Notes under the pieces: generated by a model
Told to the model about the DNA's origin: nothing
What the model saw: only the letters and a program-made list of their open reading frames with translations
Databases searched by the model: none
Translations under genes and position numbers: made by a program
In this document: one piece after another, positions 8,586 to 18,521 of the stretch
Numbering within the stretch: the stretch's first letter is position 1
How the letters are laid out: every line of letters begins with the position of its first letter
DNA from: Bog-473 sp963800725
GTDB taxonomy: Bacteria; Actinomycetota; Acidimicrobiia; Acidimicrobiales; RAAP-2
Direction of reading: 5' to 3'
NCBI GenBank assembly: GCA_963800725.1
Contig: CAWDCE010000027.1
Coordinates: 62,001-126,000, forward strand
Length of the DNA: 64,000 nt

Positions 8586-10724
8586 ATGGCATCTCCCCCC
8601 CGGGCCACCCAACGCCCAAAAACCCTCGTCGCCCACGGCCACGAGCGCATCGACCCGTATTTCTGGCTGCGCGATCGCGAGGATCCAGCCGTGCTGGCCT
8701 ATCTCCAAGCCGAGAACGAATTCACCGATTCGGCTCTCGCTCCCCTCGCTGACCTGCGCCAATCGCTCTTCGAGGAGATGAAGGCGCGGATCTTGGAAAC
8801 CGACATGTCGGTGCCGTCGCGGCGGGGGCCCTGGTGGTACTACGGGCGTACCGAAGAGGGGAAGAACTACGCCATCCACTGCCGCCGACCCGCGGGCGCC
8901 CCCGAAGAACTGCCCCCGGCCGGTGAAGCCGGTGACGCCGAAGAGATCCTGCTCGACGAGAACGTGCTGGCCGAAGGCCACGACTACTTCGCGGTCGGCT
9001 CGGCCTCGGTCAGCCCCGACCATCGCCAACTGGCCTACGCCACCGACACCGAAGGCAATGAGCAATACCAGCTGCACTTCAGGACCCTCGGCGGTGACGA
9101 CGTCGCCCCCGAGATCGTCCCGAACGTCAGCTATGGGTTGGCGTGGAGCAACGACGCCACCGTGATCTTCTACGTGCGATTCGATGAGGCCCAGCGGCCC
9201 TACCAACTCTGGCGTCACACGCTCGGGGGCGACCCGGCCGCCGACACGCTGGTGCTCGAAGAGGGCGACCGGAGGTTCTCGCTCGGCACCGCCCGCACCC
9301 GCGACGACGCCTTCATCATGGTTTCGCTCCACAGCACCAACACCACCGAGTGGCTCGCCATCCCCGCCGACGACCCAACCGCCCCGCCCGCGGTGGTCAT
9401 GGCGCGACGCGAGGGCGTCGAATACGGCCTCGACCACGTCGGGGGTTCGGGCGGCGGTTGGTTCGTCGCCCTCACCAACGACGACGCTCTTGACTTCCGG
9501 GTGCTCTGTGCTGCAGACGATCATCTCGGCACCGCGTCGGGGTGGACCGAGATCGTGGCCGAGCGCCCCGGCGTGCGCATCGAGGATGTCGACGCGTTCG
9601 CCCGGTCCTCGTGCTCAGCGAGCGCACCGACGCCGAGACCGCGGTGCGCATCCTCCCCCTCGATGCCGCCGGCCCGCTCAGCGCGGCCGACCTGATGGCC
9701 TCGAGTTGGGTGATCCCGTCGACCGAACGGCCGTCGTCCATCTGGCTCGGGGCCAATCTCGAGCCCGAGGCCACGTCGCTGCGCTTTGGCCGCACCTCGA
9801 TGGTGACACCGAGGCAGCGTGTTGCAGATCGATCTGGCCACGCGGCGGGAGACCTTGCTCAAGCGCCAACCGGTCCTCGGGCCCTTCGACTCGAACGACT
9901 ACGTGACGTTCTTGACCTGGGCGCAGGCCGACGACGGCACCAAGGTCCCCGTCTCGGTGGTTCATCGGCGCGACATCGCACTGCCCGCTCCGTGCCTCCT
10001 CTACGGCTACGGCGCCTATGAAATGTCGATCGATCCGACCTTCTCGCACCACCGCCTGTCGATGTTGGACCGCGGTGTCGTCTACGCCGTCGCCCATGTG
10101 CGCGGCGGCGGTGAGATGGGCCGGTCGTGGTACGAGGGCGGAAGGATGGAACACAAGGCCAACACCTTTGGTGACTTCGTCGCCAGCGTGCGCCATCTGG
10201 TGCGAGAAGGAATCGCCGCTGCGGACAAGGTGGCCGCCCGGGGTGCGTCGGCCGGGGGCCTGCTTGTCGGCGCCGTGGCCAACCTGGCCCCCGACCTCTT
10301 CGCGGCCATGGTCGCGGAGGTCCCCTTTGTCGACTGCGTCTCGACCATGCTCGACCCCGAACTCCCCCTCACCGTCGGCGAATGGGAAGAGTGGGGAAAT
10401 CCGCTCGACGACGAAGCGGCGTACCTGCGCATGATGTCGTACTCGCCCTACGACAACGTCTCGGGGACCAACGACGACGGGTCAGTGCGCACGTACCCCG
10501 ACCTCTTGGTCACCGCCGGCCTCAACGACCCCCGGGTGAGTTACTGGGAACCGGCCAAGTGGGTGGCCAAGATCCGCAATCTCAGCCCGAGCACCCAGGT
10601 GGTGTTGCGCACCGAGCTCGGTGCCGGCCACGGTGGACCTTCTGGCCGCTATGACTCGTGGAAGGAAGAGGCCCTGGTCCAGGCCTTTGTGCTCGACGCC
10701 CTGGGCGTGATCACCCCGAGCTAG
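8586..10724 (+). CDS. S9-family oligopeptidase B-like serine peptidase (two frameshifts)
   Basis: Prolyl-oligopeptidase-type enzyme with an N-terminal beta-propeller and a C-terminal alpha/beta-hydrolase domain; cytoplasmic, no signal peptide. It starts MASPPRATQRPKTLVAHG, followed by DPYFWLRDREDP, typical of oligopeptidase B. The catalytic Ser is in GASAGGLLVG, the Asp in GLNDPRVSYWEP and the His in GAGHGGPSGRYD. The frame changes near 9600 and near 9815; the three segments add up to about 712 residues, the expected size. It ends in a CTAG shared with the stop of the convergent gene at 10721. Confidence 0.9.
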
Positions 10725-11659
10725 GCGGGGACCGAGGCTGCCGGGGTGAAGTGCAGGGTCAGCGGGCTCTGGTACGAACCGGGCAACGTCACCGGTGCCC
10801 CGTTGATCGTCGCTGCGAAGTTCCCCGGAGCCCCGACCTCGACGCTGACCAATCCGGTCGCCGCCTCGGTCTGATTCTGTCCGGGCGTGATCACCCCGGT
10901 AAAGATGTTGGCGCCCGCGGGCCCCAACACCGAGACCCAACACGGCGACGTCGTCGCCGAGAGGACCAAGGTGTAGTGACTCACCCCGACCTCATAGGAG
11001 GCATCGCTCGGGGTGGTGGCCTGTGGAGCCGAGACGATCGGCAGTGGCGCAGTGGTGGTGGTCGTCGTCTTTGGTGGTGCGGTCGTCGTCGCACCTTTGG
11101 GCGCACCGATCGACGCGTGGGCGCCCCGATGGTGCTGCGGTGTCGAGGAGTGGGCGCCGAGAATCAAGAGGATGGCGACGAACGCCAACACGGCGACGAC
11201 CGCGAGACCCGGCGCCAAGAGACGGCGCGGGCGGTGGTTCATCGCACCAATGGCCGGATCATCCCCGGGGCCGCCCTCGTCAACGGATTTGTGTGCCAGC
11301 GCATCGTCGAAGGTGATGGCGCCGATGCGCTCAACCACCTCGAACGGGGCGATGGGGGGCACGTCGGTGGTCACCGGTCCGCCGATGCTCGGCTCGGTCG
11401 CATTGGTGATGCGCACTGTGGGTTCGGGGTAGGAGTGTTTGTGCGGGTGCGCGGCCGTCGTCACCCCTTCGCTCACCTCGTCCGCCGGTGCCTCAGGCGC
11501 TCCCGCCGCCACGGGGTGCTCGTTGATCACTTCGAGCGTGTGGATCTGGCGGTGATAGACCTCGACGGAGTGGACGTCATTGTGCGAGCGACGGCGAAGC
11601 AGGATGGCGCCCAAGAGTGACCCGGCAACCACCACAATGATGATTCCATCCACTAGCAC
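10721..11659 (-). CDS. Bitopic membrane protein with RodZ C-terminal-like (DUF4115-like) domain
   Basis: 312 residues with two hydrophobic segments: one at the extreme N-terminus (VDGIIIVVVAGSLLGAILL) and one near residues 173-192 (LAVVAVLAFVAILLILGA). The linker between them is acidic; a Thr/Pro-rich stretch follows the second helix. The last 100 residues (LVLSATTSPCWVSVLGP, GVITPGQNQTEAATGLVSVEV, INGAPVTLPG) resemble the extracytoplasmic RodZ C-terminal fold. There is no helix-turn-helix, so it is not RodZ itself. Starts at a GTG. Function unknown; envelope location likely. Confidence 0.7.
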   Translation of the reverse strand: MLVDGIIIVVVAGSLLGAILLRRRSHNDVHSVEVYHRQIHTLEVINEHPVAAGAPEAPADEVSEGVTTAAHPHKHSYPEPTVRITNATEPSIGGPVTTDVPPIAPFEVVERIGAITFDDALAHKSVDEGGPGDDPAIGAMNHRPRRLLAPGLAVVAVLAFVAILLILGAHSSTPQHHRGAHASIGAPKGATTTAPPKTTTTTTAPLPIVSAPQATTPSDASYEVGVSHYTLVLSATTSPCWVSVLGPAGANIFTGVITPGQNQTEAATGLVSVEVGAPGNFAATINGAPVTLPGSYQSPLTLHFTPAASVPA

Positions 11660-11817
11660 TGCCTTCTATTCAACAGGACGCGGCGGGCCCGTGGGGCCGC
11701 GACCACCACGGGTGGCTGCGCACTCAGATTCTGAATGGTGGTCCCACTAGGTCATTCCCCGCTCGGCCCCGAATTCGCCACCCCGGGCGTGGGGCGAGCG
11801 GGGCCGCGCCCGGTGGA

Positions 11818-12369
11818 CTAGGTCCGCAGACCAGCGTGTGGTCGAAGGTGGTCGGGGATCTCGTCGCGGCGGGGGTTGGAGCGGTCCCGGGCCGAGATGA
11901 TGGGGTCGCTCACTCGCCACTGCGCCCCGACCGCCGGGTCGTCGAAGGCCAGTCCCAGCTCGTCGTCGGCGTTGTAATAGCTGTCGACCTGGTACACGAG
12001 AAGGATGTCGGTGTGGGCCGCGAATCCGTGGGCCACCCCGGGCGGGATGAACACTCCCTCATCGCGCTCGGCATCGAGGTCGATCAACTCGGTGACCCCG
12101 TCAGTTTTCGAGCCAACCCGCAAGTCATGGAGGACCACCCGGGCGCTGCCACGCAGCAAGTACCAGTAGTCGGCCTGGTGAAGGTGGTAGTGCAGCCCGA
12201 CCAATGCGCCGGCCGCCTTTTCGGACCGGTTGGCTTGGACCATCTCGCGCCCGAGGGGGAACCAGCTGCGTCGGTAGGTCTCGACGAAGCGGCCCCGCTC
12301 GTCGCCATGGACGTCGGGACGCACCAGGACCACGTCGTCGATCAGCGCGGAGGGGATCAGTTCCGCCAT
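11818..12369 (-). CDS. dTDP-4-dehydrorhamnose 3,5-epimerase family (RmlC-like cupin)
   Basis: 183-residue cupin. The segments DERGRFVETYRRSWFP, GLHYHLHQADYWYLLRG and GVFIPPGVAHGFAAH match the RmlC family, including the His of the active site (GLHYH) and the FIPPGxAHGF loop. The ATG at 12369 overlaps the flavin-reductase stop by one base, so it is third in a tight operon with the metallohydrolase and flavin reductase. No other dTDP-rhamnose gene is near, so the exact substrate is open. Confidence 0.82.
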   Translation of the reverse strand: MAELIPSALIDDVVLVRPDVHGDERGRFVETYRRSWFPLGREMVQANRSEKAAGALVGLHYHLHQADYWYLLRGSARVVLHDLRVGSKTDGVTELIDLDAERDEGVFIPPGVAHGFAAHTDILLVYQVDSYYNADDELGLAFDDPAVGAQWRVSDPIISARDRSNPRRDEIPDHLRPHAGLRT

Positions 12370-12845
12370 TACGACGTAAAGCCCCCGAAGCCGGACCGAT
12401 AAAAGATCAGCGGCATCCCGGTGCCGACCTCCATGGCCACCACGTGGCCGGTGACCAGTTCGTGGTCCCCGCCTTCGTAGATGGCACCGAGCGTGCACTC
12501 AATGACGGCGAGCGAACCTTTGAGGACCGGCGCGCCGGTGAGACCGGGCGTCCAGGCCACGCCGTCGAACTTGTCCCCGCCCGAGATGGCGAAGTTCCGG
12601 CACAACGCCTCTTGGTCCTGCGAGAGGATGTTGACGCAAAAGGCACCGGCCTGGGCGATCTTCGGCCAGCTGGTCGAACTCTTGGCCGGTGCCAACAAGA
12701 CCATGGGCGGGTCGAGGGACAGGGCGGAGAACGACTGGCAGGAAAATCCCACCGGCACGCCCTGCTCGTTGGCGGTGACGATGGTGATGCCGGTGGCGAA
12801 GTGTCCCAGTGCCTCGCGGAACCGGGCCTGGTCGAGGCCCGACAC
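12369..12845 (-). CDS. Flavin reductase family protein (FMN-binding split barrel)
   Basis: 158-residue flavin reductase of the type that supplies reduced FMN or FAD to two-component monooxygenases. Recognised from GHFATGITIVTANEQGVPVGFSCQ near residue 14, SLDPPMVLLAPAKSSTSWP near 43 and the terminal HELVTGHVVAMEVG. Starts at GTG 12845, one base after the stop of the metallohydrolase, and overlaps the RmlC-like gene. No oxygenase partner is adjacent. Confidence 0.88.
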   Translation of the reverse strand: MSGLDQARFREALGHFATGITIVTANEQGVPVGFSCQSFSALSLDPPMVLLAPAKSSTSWPKIAQAGAFCVNILSQDQEALCRNFAISGGDKFDGVAWTPGLTGAPVLKGSLAVIECTLGAIYEGGDHELVTGHVVAMEVGTGMPLIFYRSGFGGFTS

Positions 12846-12846
12846 C

Positions 12847-13701
12847 TCAGGCCTGTCCGAGATCGATCGACTGCGATTCGTGGGCGGCGCCGACGTCGTC
12901 GATCAATTTGGCCTCGGGGAGGCGACGGGCCGCGGACACGATGCGGTCCACGTCGCGGTCGTTGTGGGAGGGGTCATGGTGCGAGAGCACCAGTCGCTTC
13001 ACGTTGGCTTCGGCCGCTACCCGCACGGCGAATGCCGCAGTCGAGTGGCCCCAGTCGGACTTGGCCGCGAACTCCTCGTCGGTGTACTGGCCGTCGTGCA
13101 CCAACAGGTCGGCGCCTTGGCAGAGTTCGAGGACGGCATCGGTGATGGTCCGCCGATCGAGTGGCGCCTGGTGGTCGGGAAGATAGGCCAACGTGCGCCC
13201 CTCGGCTTCGATGCGGTAGCCGAGCGTGGTGCCGCTATGGGGAATGGCGCGGGCCATCACCTTGACCGAACCAATGGAGAAATCCTCATCGCGAGTATCG
13301 ATCATGCACAGCTCACCGCGGAATTGATCCATGTGAATCGGAAACACCGGAGGTTGCACCGCCTGGTGGAGCGCGTCCTTCAAGGTGCCGTCGGGTTGGG
13401 CCGGACCATGGACGGTCAGGCGGGCTCCAGGGTCGTGGAGGGGACCGAAGAACGGCAGACCCAAGATGTGATCGAAGTGGAGATGGGTCAACAACGCGGT
13501 CGCGTGCAATGGGGTGCCGAGGGCGCGCACCACTTTGAGCAATTCATCGCCGAGCGCTCGCAATCCGGTCCCGAGGTCGATGATCAGGGGCGCATCGCCC
13601 TCCACGCTGACCATGAGGCAGGAGGTATTGCCCCCATATCGCCGGTAGCGATCCCCCGAACACGGACATGACCCCCGGACGCCGTAGAACGTCACATTCA
13701 T
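12847..13701 (-). CDS. MBL-fold metallo-hydrolase (RNase Z / phosphodiesterase-like)
   Basis: 284 residues beginning MNVTFYGVRGSCPCSG. The metal-binding motif THLHFDHILGLPFF, the later LVHDGQYTDEEF and the C-terminal RLVLSHHDPSHND give the His/Asp set of the family; GVRGSCP and YGGNTSC are typical of the subgroup annotated as cyclic-nucleotide phosphodiesterase or RNase Z-like. The substrate cannot be told from sequence. It is first in the operon with flavin reductase and RmlC-like genes and is divergent from the hydrolase at 13747. Confidence 0.85.
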   Translation of the reverse strand: MNVTFYGVRGSCPCSGDRYRRYGGNTSCLMVSVEGDAPLIIDLGTGLRALGDELLKVVRALGTPLHATALLTHLHFDHILGLPFFGPLHDPGARLTVHGPAQPDGTLKDALHQAVQPPVFPIHMDQFRGELCMIDTRDEDFSIGSVKVMARAIPHSGTTLGYRIEAEGRTLAYLPDHQAPLDRRTITDAVLELCQGADLLVHDGQYTDEEFAAKSDWGHSTAAFAVRVAAEANVKRLVLSHHDPSHNDRDVDRIVSAARRLPEAKLIDDVGAAHESQSIDLGQA

Positions 13702-13733
13702 TGACCACGACGTTACCTCCGGCACGAGGGAGA

Positions 13734-13739
13734 TACGTT
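13734..13739 (+). promoter_or_regulatory. TACGTT -10 element of a probably leaderless promoter
   Basis: TACGTT matches TAnnnT and ends 7 bases before the ATG at 13747; no ribosome-binding site is visible. Inferred from position only. Confidence 0.35.
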
Positions 13740-13746
13740 CTCCCCC

Positions 13747-14611
13747 ATGGATCAACGCACGATCAGCGCCAACGGCCTCGAATTCACCTACTTGATCGAC
13801 GGACCGTCGAACGGGCCGCTCGCCTTGTGCCTCCACGGATTCCCCGACTCGGCCCACACGTGGCGCCACCTCCTTCCCGACCTCGCCGAAGCGGGCTACC
13901 GCGCCGTCGCTCCCTTCATGCGCGGCTACGCCCCCACACAGATCCCCGCCGACGGCATCTACCAGGTGGGCGCCTTGGCCAAAGACGCCAACAGCCTCCA
14001 GGCGCCCTCGGCGGGGATGGCGACGCCATCATCATCGGCCACGACTGGGGCGCCCTGGCCGCCTACGCAGCGGTCGCCCATCAGCCCGAGCGCTGGCGCC
14101 GGGCGGTGACCGCCGCCGTCGCGCCACCCGCAGCTGTTGCGGCGAACTTCTTCACCTACCCCCAACTCCAACGCAGCTGGTACACCTTCTTCTTCCAGTC
14201 GCCCCTGGCCGAGATGGCGGTACCGATGGATGACTTCGTCTTCCTCGACCGCCTGTGGGCCGATTGGTCACCGGGCTACGACAACGCTATGACGTCACCC
14301 GGGTCAAAGAGGCCATCGGCGACGAGGCCCACATCGCGGCCGCCATCGGCTACTACCGCGCGCTGATGACGCCGGACTGCATGACCCCGCCTACGCCGAG
14401 GAACAGGCGGCCTCGGGGTTGCCGACCCCAATACCGACGCTCTATCTCCACGGCCGCGACAATGGGTGTTCGCCCTCGACGCCATTGACGACCCATTGGC
14501 CTACCTGGCCGACGGGTCCGAAATGATCGTGATCGAGAGCGGGGTCACTTCCTCCACGTCGAACAACCCGAAGAAGTCAACCGCCTGATCCTCGAGTTCC
14601 TCGCCCGCTGA
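13747..14611 (+). CDS. Alpha/beta hydrolase, epoxide hydrolase-like (several frameshifts)
   Basis: The start MDQRTISANGLEFTYLIDG and ALCLHGFPDSAHTWRHLLPDL are clear. The nucleophile region GHDWGALAAYA, cap segments (SWYTFFFQSPLAEMAVP) and the C-terminal GHFLHVEQPEEVNRLILEFLAR are each recognisable but lie in different frames. Breaks are near 14005, 14285, 14385, 14465 and 14545. This is the most broken gene of the window, so real decay is possible, yet every segment keeps its motifs: Asp in HDWG and the terminal His in GHFLHVE. Neighbouring mutY is similarly broken, which points to a poor-quality patch of sequence. Confidence 0.75.
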
Positions 14612-14636
14612 CGCGATGCGCAGCGGTGGGCCGCAA

Positions 14637-15553
14637 CTACGAAGAGTGCAGTTGGCGGGGGGCGCGCGGTCCATCGCACGAAGCCTTCGGCCGCCAGGTC
14701 CGCCACGATCCGCGTCGTTCGTTCGGGGTCATTGGGCCACCCGCAGGCGGCACCAAGTTCGTCCTCTTGCGCCCGGTCCCCCAAGGCTTGAACGAGACGC
14801 CCGCGACCCTGGCGGTCGGACCCCTCGAAACGTCCCTGGGTGCGCACCGATCCCCCGGCCCGCCACGGGTCGATTCCGCCGCACCCGGCGCGCTTCCAGC
14901 GACACAGCGCCGCCAATGGGCAACGCTCGCAGGCCGGTTTGGCCCGACAGATGGTCGCCCCGATGTCGAACTCGTCTGATTGAACTCCCATGATCGCCCC
15001 GGGGGCACCAGGCGATCACCCAGTGCTTGAGCAGCGTGGTCCGACAGCCCCGCCCCCGCGACGCAACGCGAACAAGACCCGGCGCACATTGGTATCGACC
15101 GGTGCGACATCGGCCTTGAACGCGAAGGCGCGAATGGCCTTCGCGGTGTAGGGACCAATGCCCGGCAGTGCCAAGAGCGCGCCCTCGTCGCTCGGGACCG
15201 ATCCGCGTGCTCGACCACGATGGCCGCCGCGGCCGCATGCAGGTTGAGGGCGCGGCGGTTGTAGCCGAGGCCCGACCACAGCCGCACCACCGTCGTGGGC
15301 GTGCCCGGGCACAGGTGGCGGGGTCACCAAAGCGCTCCAAGAATCTCAGGTAATAGGGGATGACCCGGTCGACCTGGGTCTGGGCCAGCATGACTTCGCT
15401 GACCAATATGGCCCATGGGTCGGTCGTGGTGCGCCACGGCAGGGCGCGGCGGTTGGCGTCACCCCACTCGAGGATCCGCGAGTGTAATCGGCGGGCCCTC
15501 GATGCCGAGAGGGCCTGAGTCCCAGACGTCGTCGGCGTAGGGGCGCCTACGGC
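14637..15553 (-). CDS. mutY: MutY-type A/G-specific adenine glycosylase (several frameshifts)
   Basis: Base-excision repair enzyme removing adenine opposite 8-oxoguanine. Segments in alternating frames: NRRALPWRTTTDPWAILVSEVMLAQTQVDRVIPYYLRF (split here by reading) at 15310-15480, LWSGLGYNRRALNLH near 15270, the helix-hairpin-helix LPGIGPYTAKAIRAFAF near 15150, VDTNVRRVLFALRRG near 15080, and the 4Fe-4S loop CRAKPACERCPLAALC near 14930. The loop reads Cys-x5-Cys-x2-Cys-x5-Cys, one residue shorter than the usual x6-x2-x5. At least four frame changes are needed. No start codon exists in frame between this gene and MaoC, so upstream reading runs into MaoC. Confidence 0.82.
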
Positions 15554-16027
15554 CGGGGCGGCGGCCGCCTTCCACACCATCAGCTTGCGGCGGAAGTAGC
15601 AGACCTCCTCGCCGCGCTGATTGAACGCCTTGGTCTCGACCGTCACGATGCCCCGGTCGTCCTTGGACTTCGACGGCGTGGCCGCAAGGACCCGGGTCTC
15701 GGCGTAGATGGTGTCGCCGTGGAAGGTGGGTGAGCGGTGCAGCAGCGATTCCACCTCGAGATTGGCGATGCACGACCCACTGACGTCGGGCACACTCATC
15801 CCGAGCACGAGTGAGTACACGAGGTTCCCGACGACCACGTTCTTGCCCTGCACCGTCTCGTTCTCCGCAAACCACGCGTTGGTGTGCAACGGATGATGAT
15901 TCATGGTGATCATGCAGAAGAGATGGTCATCGGCTTCGGTGATGGTCTTGCCGGGCCAGTGCCGGTAGATGTCACCGGGTACGAAGTCCTCGAGGTAGCG
16001 ACCAAAGGGTCGGTCGTAGATCGTCAC
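15541..16027 (-). CDS. MaoC-family acyl-CoA dehydratase (mesaconyl-CoA hydratase-like)
   Basis: Hot-dog fold hydratase of about 160 residues: MTIYDRPFGRYLEDFVPGD, then ITMNHHPLHTNAWFAENE with the catalytic Asn/His region, VVGNLVYSLVLGMSVPDVSG and VETKAFNQRGEEVCYFRRKL. The best resemblance is to mesaconyl-CoA hydratases. The GTG start at 16027 overlaps the stop of the gene above (GTGA). The frame stays open through VWKAAAAPAVGAPTPTTSG into MutY, so the natural 3' end is not visible; a single indel near 15540 would restore it. A CitE-type lyase at 20147 acts on related C4-C5 acyl-CoA esters, though it is not adjacent. Confidence 0.85.
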
Positions 16028-16452
16028 GCTTCGGGTCGTGGACGGGTCGTGAACCCGAGCGAGGCCCCCGGCAGCGACTCACCGTCGATGGTCATGCGCC
16101 AGGCGAAGCGTGTACCCGGAGCGAGGGGGATGGGACCGAGGTTGACGGCCAGGGCCACATCGATTGGGGAGCCCTCGGGAATGCCCTGGGGCTGGCTGAC
16201 CGTGAACTCACCGCGCACCTCGACGGGCTGGGTGCCGTCGGGGGTCTCCATCATGACCGGCTGCCCGTCCGCGTCTTCGAGGAAGAGCTCCCAATGGTGC
16301 GAGGCCTCGGCCTCATGCCAGTCGACGTCGATCTTGAGAGCAACGGCCGATGGCACGGGATCGGGCCCCGTCATGCTCCACCCCCCGCCGAGGATGTAGA
16401 GCTTTCCGTCAGAGACTTGTGCAGCGTCGCAGAGCAACATGGTTACCTTCAC
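16024..16452 (-). CDS. Conserved actinobacterial protein of unknown function (DUF6941-like)
   Basis: 142 residues. The start MKVTMLLCDAAQVSDGKLY, followed by ILGGGWSMTGPDPVPSAVAL, is typical of a widespread actinobacterial family of unknown function, which I believe is DUF6941. The body looks like an all-beta sandwich (ELFLEDADGQPVMM, FTVSQPQGIPEGSPIDVAL, FAWRMTIDGESL). No catalytic motif or signal peptide is seen. The stop overlaps the MaoC start, suggesting co-expression. Confidence 0.75.
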   Translation of the reverse strand: MKVTMLLCDAAQVSDGKLYILGGGWSMTGPDPVPSAVALKIDVDWHEAEASHHWELFLEDADGQPVMMETPDGTQPVEVRGEFTVSQPQGIPEGSPIDVALAVNLGPIPLAPGTRFAWRMTIDGESLPGASLGFTTRPRPEA

Positions 16453-16533
16453 GCTGAGCAGGCTATAGGTCGCGTATGGTTCTCGAATGTCTCTCGGGGA
16501 ACCGCCTGCTCGGGGCGGGCGATCGCTGATTCG

Positions 16534-17840
16534 GTGAGGGACCGGCTCACCGCCTGGCTGGAGGTGCGCTCCGCCGCGGTGATCGCCACGGTGGCCCTCG
16601 TGGTCCTCGGCATGGCGTACAGCCTGCTGTGGTTGTCCACGGTGGACGGCGGCCCGCTGCGACTATCGGTTGGACCCGATCTTTGGAGTTTCACCACCAG
16701 TGCCAAAGCCATCCTCCACGGCCACTTCTCGGCGATCTATTACAAGAACTCCGCCCTCACCTCTCCCCCCGCCTTCGAGCTGGCGATCAGCCCGGTGGTC
16801 GGGCTGGGCGAAGCGCTCGGGCTCTCCCCGCACCTTCACGGCGGTGGCCAGGCGCTCAGCTTGTGGTTGATCGTCGGCCCGGCCGCCCTCTTGGTGGCAT
16901 CGGTGGCGATCTTCGCGGTCGACGCCGTCGCCCGGATCTTCGCCATCAGCGAATCCAATCGAATCGTGCTGGCGCTGATGAGTGGCGTGGGCGTGGCCGA
17001 TGTGGCCATCTTTTGGGGACATCCAGAAGTCTGCATCTCCTTGGCCCTGGTCATCTGGGCGGCCCTGGTGGTCAATCGCGGCGACGAGGCGTCGCTGACC
17101 CGGGCCGGGTGGTTGCTCGGATTCGCCATTGCCTTTCAACCCCTGGCCGTGCTCGGGGTTGCCCCGGTACTCGCGCGTGCTACCCGTGGCGAACGTGGCT
17201 CGCACTGTCGTGGCGCATTGTCCTGCCCAGTGTCGTGCTCTTGATCGCACCCTTTGTTGCGTCGACGTCACACACCTGGTTCGTCCAGATTCACGAACCC
17301 TTCCAACCGAGATACGTCTCGAAGACCCCGTTGACCCACCTGGCCCCGACGCTCTCACCCGGCGTGCGCGGGGGTGGACCGACCCGAGCGTTGTCCACCG
17401 TGATTGGCATCGCACTCGGCTTCGTCGTGTGCCGGCGCCGATACTCGCTCGGCATTGTGCTCTTCATCATCGCCGTGGCCTTCTATATCCGCCTCCTCTT
17501 GGAAACCGAACTCAACGGGTACTACTTCTGGCCGGTCATTGGGCTGTGTCTCCTTCTCGCGATGCGCGCCGGGTGGGCCCGCTTCGTCATCTGCACGGCC
17601 GCCACGCTCGCCACCATCGTGCTCGGCAACCACCGGGTCCACCAGATCGGCGTGTGGTGGCCGGCCATCATGGCCACCACATTGGTGGTCCTTCTCACCG
17701 CCGTTCCCCGCGATGGATGGCGGGGGGCCGAGCCCCCGACGCCCGGGTCATTCGGTGCGACCGACGGAGCGCACATAGAGTCGACATCGATGGATTCGTC
17801 CGAGCAAGCCGCAGTGCAGAGCGCAAACCATCGTGAGTGA
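16534..17840 (+). CDS. Polytopic membrane protein, GT87/DUF2029-like (one frameshift)
   Basis: About 435 residues with some 9-11 hydrophobic helices, beginning at GTG 16534 (VRDRLTAWLEVRSAAVIATV). The first loop (LWSFTTSAKAILHGHFSAIY) has the layout of polyprenyl-phosphate-dependent mannosyltransferase-like membrane proteins, but no decisive catalytic motif was identified. The frame changes near 17190 and continues with LSWRIVLPSVVLLIAPF to the TGA at 17838-17840. The hydrophilic C-terminus overlaps the start of the methyltransferase gene by 8 bp. Confidence 0.65.
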
Positions 17841-18486
17841 ACTGATCGGGCTGCGCGACGACGTCTATCGTCGCCCCCTGGCCACCGCCCTCGAACGACT
17901 CGGGCTCGAAGCGGGCTGGTGTTGTGTCGACGTCGGCGCCGGTGGCGGCGACGTGACGGTGGCATTGGCCGAGATGGTGGGCAAGGACGGGCGCATCTAT
18001 GCGGTCGACAGCGATCCCCTCCGGCGCGACGAGGTCGCTCGGGCCGCCGCCGCCCACGCCCAGGCCCAGGTGGTCGCCCTCACCCAGGCCGGCGAGGACC
18101 TCTTGTTGCCTGAACAGGTGGACCTGGCTTTTTGTCGGTTCCTCTTGCTCCACGTCCATGATCCCGCCATCGTCGTGCGCCGCATGACCTCTGTCGTCAA
18201 GCCCGGGTCGTGGGTGGTGGCCCAAGAGCCGATCACCTCGGGCGGTCGGGTCGGGGGCACCCCCCTCTCCATGCCCGACGCCCGCCATGAGGACATCGGG
18301 GCTCTGTTGCCCGCGTTGTTCCGTGACGCCGGGCTCGAGGTGATCGACGCCTGGGGCGAGTCGCCGGCCGGCATCGGGCCGGGACCGGTGTGCGACTACC
18401 TGGCCTCGCTCACCGGCGTGGACCCCGGCGATGAGCCCGTCGTGCTCCCCCCGCTCGTCACCGTGATCGGTCGACGTCACCTTTGA
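17833..18486 (+). CDS. Class I SAM-dependent methyltransferase
   Basis: 217 residues from GTG 17833. Motif I is VDVGAGGGDVTVALAEMV near residue 35, the acidic end of beta 2 is IYAVDSDP near 58, and motif IV is LAFCRFLLLHV near 102, followed by VKPGSWVVAQEP. This is the usual Rossmann methyltransferase layout. Substrate unknown. The start overlaps the 3' end of the membrane protein gene. Confidence 0.85.
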   Translation: MSELIGLRDDVYRRPLATALERLGLEAGWCCVDVGAGGGDVTVALAEMVGKDGRIYAVDSDPLRRDEVARAAAAHAQAQVVALTQAGEDLLLPEQVDLAFCRFLLLHVHDPAIVVRRMTSVVKPGSWVVAQEPITSGGRVGGTPLSMPDARHEDIGALLPALFRDAGLEVIDAWGESPAGIGPGPVCDYLASLTGVDPGDEPVVLPPLVTVIGRRHL

Positions 18487-18521
18487 GGGAGACCGGCGTC
18501 GAGCCGGTAGATTCGAGGTCG

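Noticed and set aside
7071..9524. Very long minus-strand frame extending sufB to 817 residues
   Set aside because: The part beyond 8471 is antisense to the S9 peptidase, and the SufB family N-terminus begins at ATG 8471.
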